Source: Zelopaecilomyces penicillatus (taxonomy: Eukaryota > Ascomycota > Sordariomycetes > Hypocreales > Pseudodiploosporaceae). From it: a stretch of 64,000 bases of DNA. The notes under the pieces were generated by a model that was not told the origin of the DNA, did no database searches, and worked only from the letters and a program-made list of their open reading frames with translations. The position numbers and the translations under genes are program-made. The stretch covers positions 4,154,001-4,218,000 of the forward strand of contig VCCP01000005.1 of the NCBI GenBank assembly GCA_005765155.1, written 5' to 3'. How positions within the stretch are numbered: position 1 is the stretch's first letter; every line of letters begins with the position of its first letter. This document shows, piece by piece, positions 60,385 to 64,000 of this stretch.

Positions 60385-62826
60385 TTACTGCACCATCTGA
60401 TCCTCGCCGATTCCTGGCAGATTTAAGCCAGCAGCCATCGCCTGAAGTTTAAATTCCGGATTGCAGGGTAATGAATGGGATTTGTGCTAAGTGAAGTGTG
60501 GTTAGCTCGAAGTTCGCAATCTGCAAAGAAAAAGCAAGCATGGTGATAGCGGCAAGGGCCTGGACTTACATATTTCAAGCCATTAAGGTTTTTGTAACGT
60601 TTGCCGCAAGTCTCACAGTTGAAAGGCTTCTCCTTTTCCATGCCCAAAGTGCCTGGATAGGGCGCACTTGTCTCGGGGTTAACAATTGAGAATGTGCCGT
60701 CGCCGTTTTCATGCAATTGCTGTGTCTGATGACCATGGGCTTTGTGATACCTAAAAAGCAATGTGGGTTAGCAGAATAATAAATGGGCCTCTCATGATGG
60801 CGGCACTTACTTCAAACCATTCTGGTTTTTATAAGCCTTTTCACAACCAATGACGGGACACTTGAATGGTTTGTGCTCCTCGGGCATCATCATACTTTGC
60901 AGTCTTGCCATCAAAGCCTTGTTCGCCTGGGGGTCAGTAAACTGGCCTTGGGTAAGACCAAGTTGAGCAAGCTGAGCTTGAATTGAGCGGTTGCCTTGAG
61001 GGAATGCACCATTAGGACTAAACAGGTGTTTGCCCGGATCGTTGATACAAAAATTGGTCTCATTAGTACCGTTACCGTTTCCATTGGAAAATGTCATGTC
61101 CCCAAGATCCGTAGAATCGCCGCCACCCATGGGCATGCCAGGTATGTCTTCATCCATGTCATCTTGTTGCTGCGGGAGTTGCTGCTGTTGGGTTGTGAGA
61201 GTGGGGGTATTAACAGATGAAACTGTGGGGTTGTTCTGGAAACCAAAGCTGGCAGCGGCAGGTGTAGGCGGCTGAGAGGTTCGCAAGCCTTGGGTGAGGC
61301 CAGACGTATTCATGTTGAGCTGAGGTCGCTGCTGCTGGCCAAACATCTGCCGAGTCTGGTGCATCTTGTTGCTGTCATCCATGTCCAAAGTGCCCATATC
61401 GTCATCCATCTCCATATCGGCCACGGCGTCCATGTCATCGTTCAGACTACTATCCAAAGCGGACCCCAAGTGCAATCCGTCTGTTCCAGAACCCTGCGCA
61501 CCGCCCATGTGAAGACCAGATCCAGTGGACCGGTGGTGCTGTCCCAACTGACCTGACGATGGCTGTGAGCCACCTGGTGTAGGTGTCGTTCTTGAGCTTG
61601 GCATCTTTGGTGCGCCCTGCATGCCCATTTGGCCGAACTGGGAGAACGCATTGTTTCTCGAATTGTTGGGGCTAGAATTGGTATGCGCCTCTTCGTAATG
61701 CTGTAATAGGTCGTGCAGATTAGGCAGGATCTTGTTACAACATGTGAAGTCTCGCATAAAGCTAGCCTCGAGCTTTGGTAGATACGAGGAAGAGTGGAAA
61801 GATGGAGACTGGTGAGCGCCACCTGTGAAAGGGGATGTACCCTGCATCATGATACTGCGCGTACCCCATGTCAGCAAGTGAGCAGCGATGATGGAATGAA
61901 CAAGGAGCACATGATATAGGATAGGGATATGTGACTGGTGTTGAAGAGGGGTAGTAGGTAGGATAGAGCCAGGATAAGAAAGGGCACCACAGGGGGAAGC
62001 AAGCAAGCGAAAATGATAAGTTGCTCTGCAGAAAGAGAAGCCATGCCATGGCCAAGTCCTAAATGTCTCGTCTGAAGAGCAGTGATGGATAGGATAGCGG
62101 TGTCGCACAGCGCGGGGTGGAGAAGTAATAATACTGGGAGCGACGGAAGTTTAGGGAAAAGGGCAAAACAACTCACTCGTCACGAACGAAGCTGCCAAAA
62201 GACATGCCTCCCCAGGAGATGCCCATGAGGCTGCCGGCAAGACTCTCTCTGCGGTTGCGGTTAACATTGTCACGGTTCTGGTTGTTGACAGAGATGGGCT
62301 TCGGGCCAGCGCTGACGAAAGAGTCCTGCCGGCTGCGGCTCATGGCAGCATCAAGCGCGGGGCCGGTGGTCATGTCGACGTCGTCGCAGTCGAGGTCGGA
62401 GAAGGCGGCGAAGAGATTATTGCTGGAGGACGAGATGAAGCTGTCGCGAGGCGGCGTGCAGATGGAAATGGGTTTGGAGGTCGGAGGAGCGGCGAATGCG
62501 CCTTGAGAGGCTCGGGGGAAAAGGTCGGGAGGCGTCGCCGGCTGGGGAGAGGGTGACTGTGTCAGCGACGATGAGTTGAGCGACACAGGCGAGCCAGCGT
62601 GGGCGGTGGCGGCGAAACAGGCAGCGAGGTCGCTGGCACTCCCTGTGGCGTGGGAGTGGGTTTGGGCGAGGGTGTGGGCGTTGGCGTTGGAGCTACCGGT
62701 CCTGGTGCCGGCGTTGGCGCTGGCGCTCGCTGACACCGCTGTTGCTGGTGCTGGGGCGCCCGTTGCAGAGCCCGGCTCCTGGTCTCTGTCCTCGGTGCTC
62801 TGGAACCACCTGAGCGCGCTCCGCAT
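60385..62826 (-). CDS. sfp1: Sfp1-type C2H2 zinc-finger transcription regulator
   Basis: Four exons: 62826-62177, 61854-60811, 60750-60570 and 60486-60385. Introns are 322 bp (GTGAGT...CAG), 60 bp (GTAAGT...TAG) and 83 bp (GTAAGT...TAG). The product is 658 residues. The N-terminal half is Ser/Ala/Pro-rich. An atypical finger, FTCCNKILPNLHDLLQHYEE then AH, lies near residue 253. Two C-terminal C2H2 fingers are assembled only by splicing: FKCPVIGCEKAYKNQNGLK + YHKAHGH and FNCETCGKRYKNLNGLKY + HKSHS, followed by CNPEFKLQAMAAGL and the end. The paired fingers with YKNxNGLKYH are characteristic of Sfp1, a TOR/PKA-linked activator of ribosome biogenesis genes. Gln-rich and acidic Asp/Met-rich tracts in the middle could be activation regions. 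The frame stays open upstream to 63039 without an ATG, so 62826 is the first usable start or an upstream exon is missed. Confidence 0.9.
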
Positions 62827-64000
62827 AACTTGAACGGACGCTGATGGAGAAGCTGGTGATGGCCAAAAGGTGGACAGAGAGGTTGGGTGGGCTCTGAAGA
62901 GGGGTTTCCTGGAGGGAGATGCACTTAATAAATGCAAGTCGGATCGCTTCGACAAAATGAGTCGGCGCTGGTAAAAGACACAGGTTCGACGGCCGTCTTG
63001 GGTTGGCGTAGGAACTGCTTTGAGAGGAGCGCGTAGGTTTCAAGTTAAAGTTGCGTGAAGCATGAGGACAGCCACGAAAGTGCGTCCTGGAGACCTTAAG
63101 TTTGATGGCTGGCTCGACACCTCAGACACCTTGTTGTTATGACTCTTGATATTAATGAATTGACGAGCGTCTGGCTGTCGTAATGGTGGCGCCGATGCAG
63201 CCTGGCTTGTTGAGCAGTATGCGGCTTGTTTGCCTACAAACGCAGCTAGGAGACGGCTGCAGCGTCGGGGGGGTGTGAAGATGCGGTGGTCTATTAATTA
63301 GTGTAGGTGCGGTATGGTGTAAGTTGCTGGTTTGCCTGTCTCTTGGTGATGGTCCTGGCAGCTTCTTGTAGACAGCCCTGCAGCTACACCAGCTCCTTCA
63401 TACACGGGCCGCAGAGTGACGGGCGAGGCCTCGGGTAGCAATCGCTCTGGTCAGCGAGGTCGAGATCTCGAGGCAGGCGAGGGCACAGGTGTAGGCGAAG
63501 GCGAAGGCGAGGGTGAGGAGGGTGACGCGATGGTGGGGGGCAAGGTCAAGAGCAAACCTTGAGATGCCTAGTTCTAACGGTGTGAAGCAGAACAAAGAGA
63601 GACGAAATAAAGGTTCACTAGGTGTAAGTTGCAAGAAAGAGAAACAGAACGCGAGAGACGGGGTTGATGACCGCGATCATGGCCATGGCCAGATGCTCGC
63701 CAGCTGCTGGGCTAGTTTTTGGTCGAGTGCCAAAGCGATGACCCCCCCCTGGTGAGTCTGTGACGCTGAGCGTGGAGCCATTGATCAGTGTGAGGTGAGG
63801 TGATGCTCAGGGACAGGGGGCGGAGGCGCTAATTGACCAGTCACCCTGTAGAACGGTATTGGGGTACCTCCCAGATACCTCCCAGTCTACAGCCACATGT
63901 CCACTCAACAGGTGCACCTGGCGCTGGTGCTGAGCGGGATGTCTCTTTTCGGTGGGGCAGCTTGGAGCAGGCATGCGCTGTGAGCGGCGAGCGAGGGAGT
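62827..64000. other. Upstream region of sfp1 to window edge
   Basis: Promoter/leader of sfp1. The minus frame is open without ATG from 63039 to the start. GGCGAA-type short repeats occur near 63490. Nothing else supported. Confidence 0.55.

Overview
The window is nuclear DNA of a filamentous ascomycete, most likely Sordariomycetes/Hypocreales. The evidence is short introns (about 50-140 bp) with GT donors and CTAAC-like branch sites, pyrimidine-rich leaders, two intron-bearing eukaryotic tRNA genes, and an L-arabinitol dehydrogenase that closely resembles the Trichoderma enzyme as I remember it. The species cannot be fixed from sequence alone. Most genes are split, and I rebuilt exons by joining frames at splice signals; every complete multi-exon model below gives a coding length divisible by three.

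Layout, left to right. 0-3 kb: N-terminal part of a PAS/GAF sensor histidine kinase (-), cut by the left edge. 3-8 kb: no gene seen. 8.2-9.3 kb: four-span membrane protein (+). 9.9-11.7 kb: succinate-semialdehyde dehydrogenase (-) with a mitochondrial-type leader. 12.5 kb: tRNA-Val(UAC). 13.3-14.3 kb: mitochondrial ribosome recycling factor (+), convergent with an RGG-rich predicted mitochondrial protein (-, 14.5-15.8 kb). 16.7-18.4 kb: PPZ-type phosphatase (-). A 5.8-kb non-coding gap with local repeats and one doubtful gene fragment separates it from a SUR7/PalI-like membrane protein (24.2-25.2 kb, +) and a WDR6/Rtt10-like WD40 protein (25.8-29.4 kb, +).

29.4-35 kb is gene-poor but holds a 63-residue secreted Cys-containing protein (31.3 kb, +), found only by splicing two short exons, and tRNA-Gly(GCC). 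Then come L-arabinitol 4-dehydrogenase (35.1-36.3 kb, +), ATP synthase subunit g (37.0-37.7 kb, +) and a LaeA-like methyltransferase with six exons (40.3-41.6 kb, -). A 9.4-kb stretch without a convincing gene follows. 51-64 kb is dense: TFIIA large subunit (-), Cdc20/Slp1 (-), a Kelch-BTB protein (+) sharing a 665-bp divergent promoter with Cdc20, and an Sfp1-type C2H2 regulator (-).

This is mainly a housekeeping and regulatory neighbourhood, not a biosynthetic or defence cluster. Mitochondrial function recurs (recycling factor, RGG protein, ATP synthase subunit g, SSADH), as do signalling and growth control (histidine kinase, PPZ phosphatase, Cdc20, Sfp1, Kelch-BTB). I see no transposon, CRISPR array or clear horizontal island. 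The least explained items are the small secreted protein, the RGG protein, the fragment at 21.1-21.7 kb and the two large gene-free blocks.
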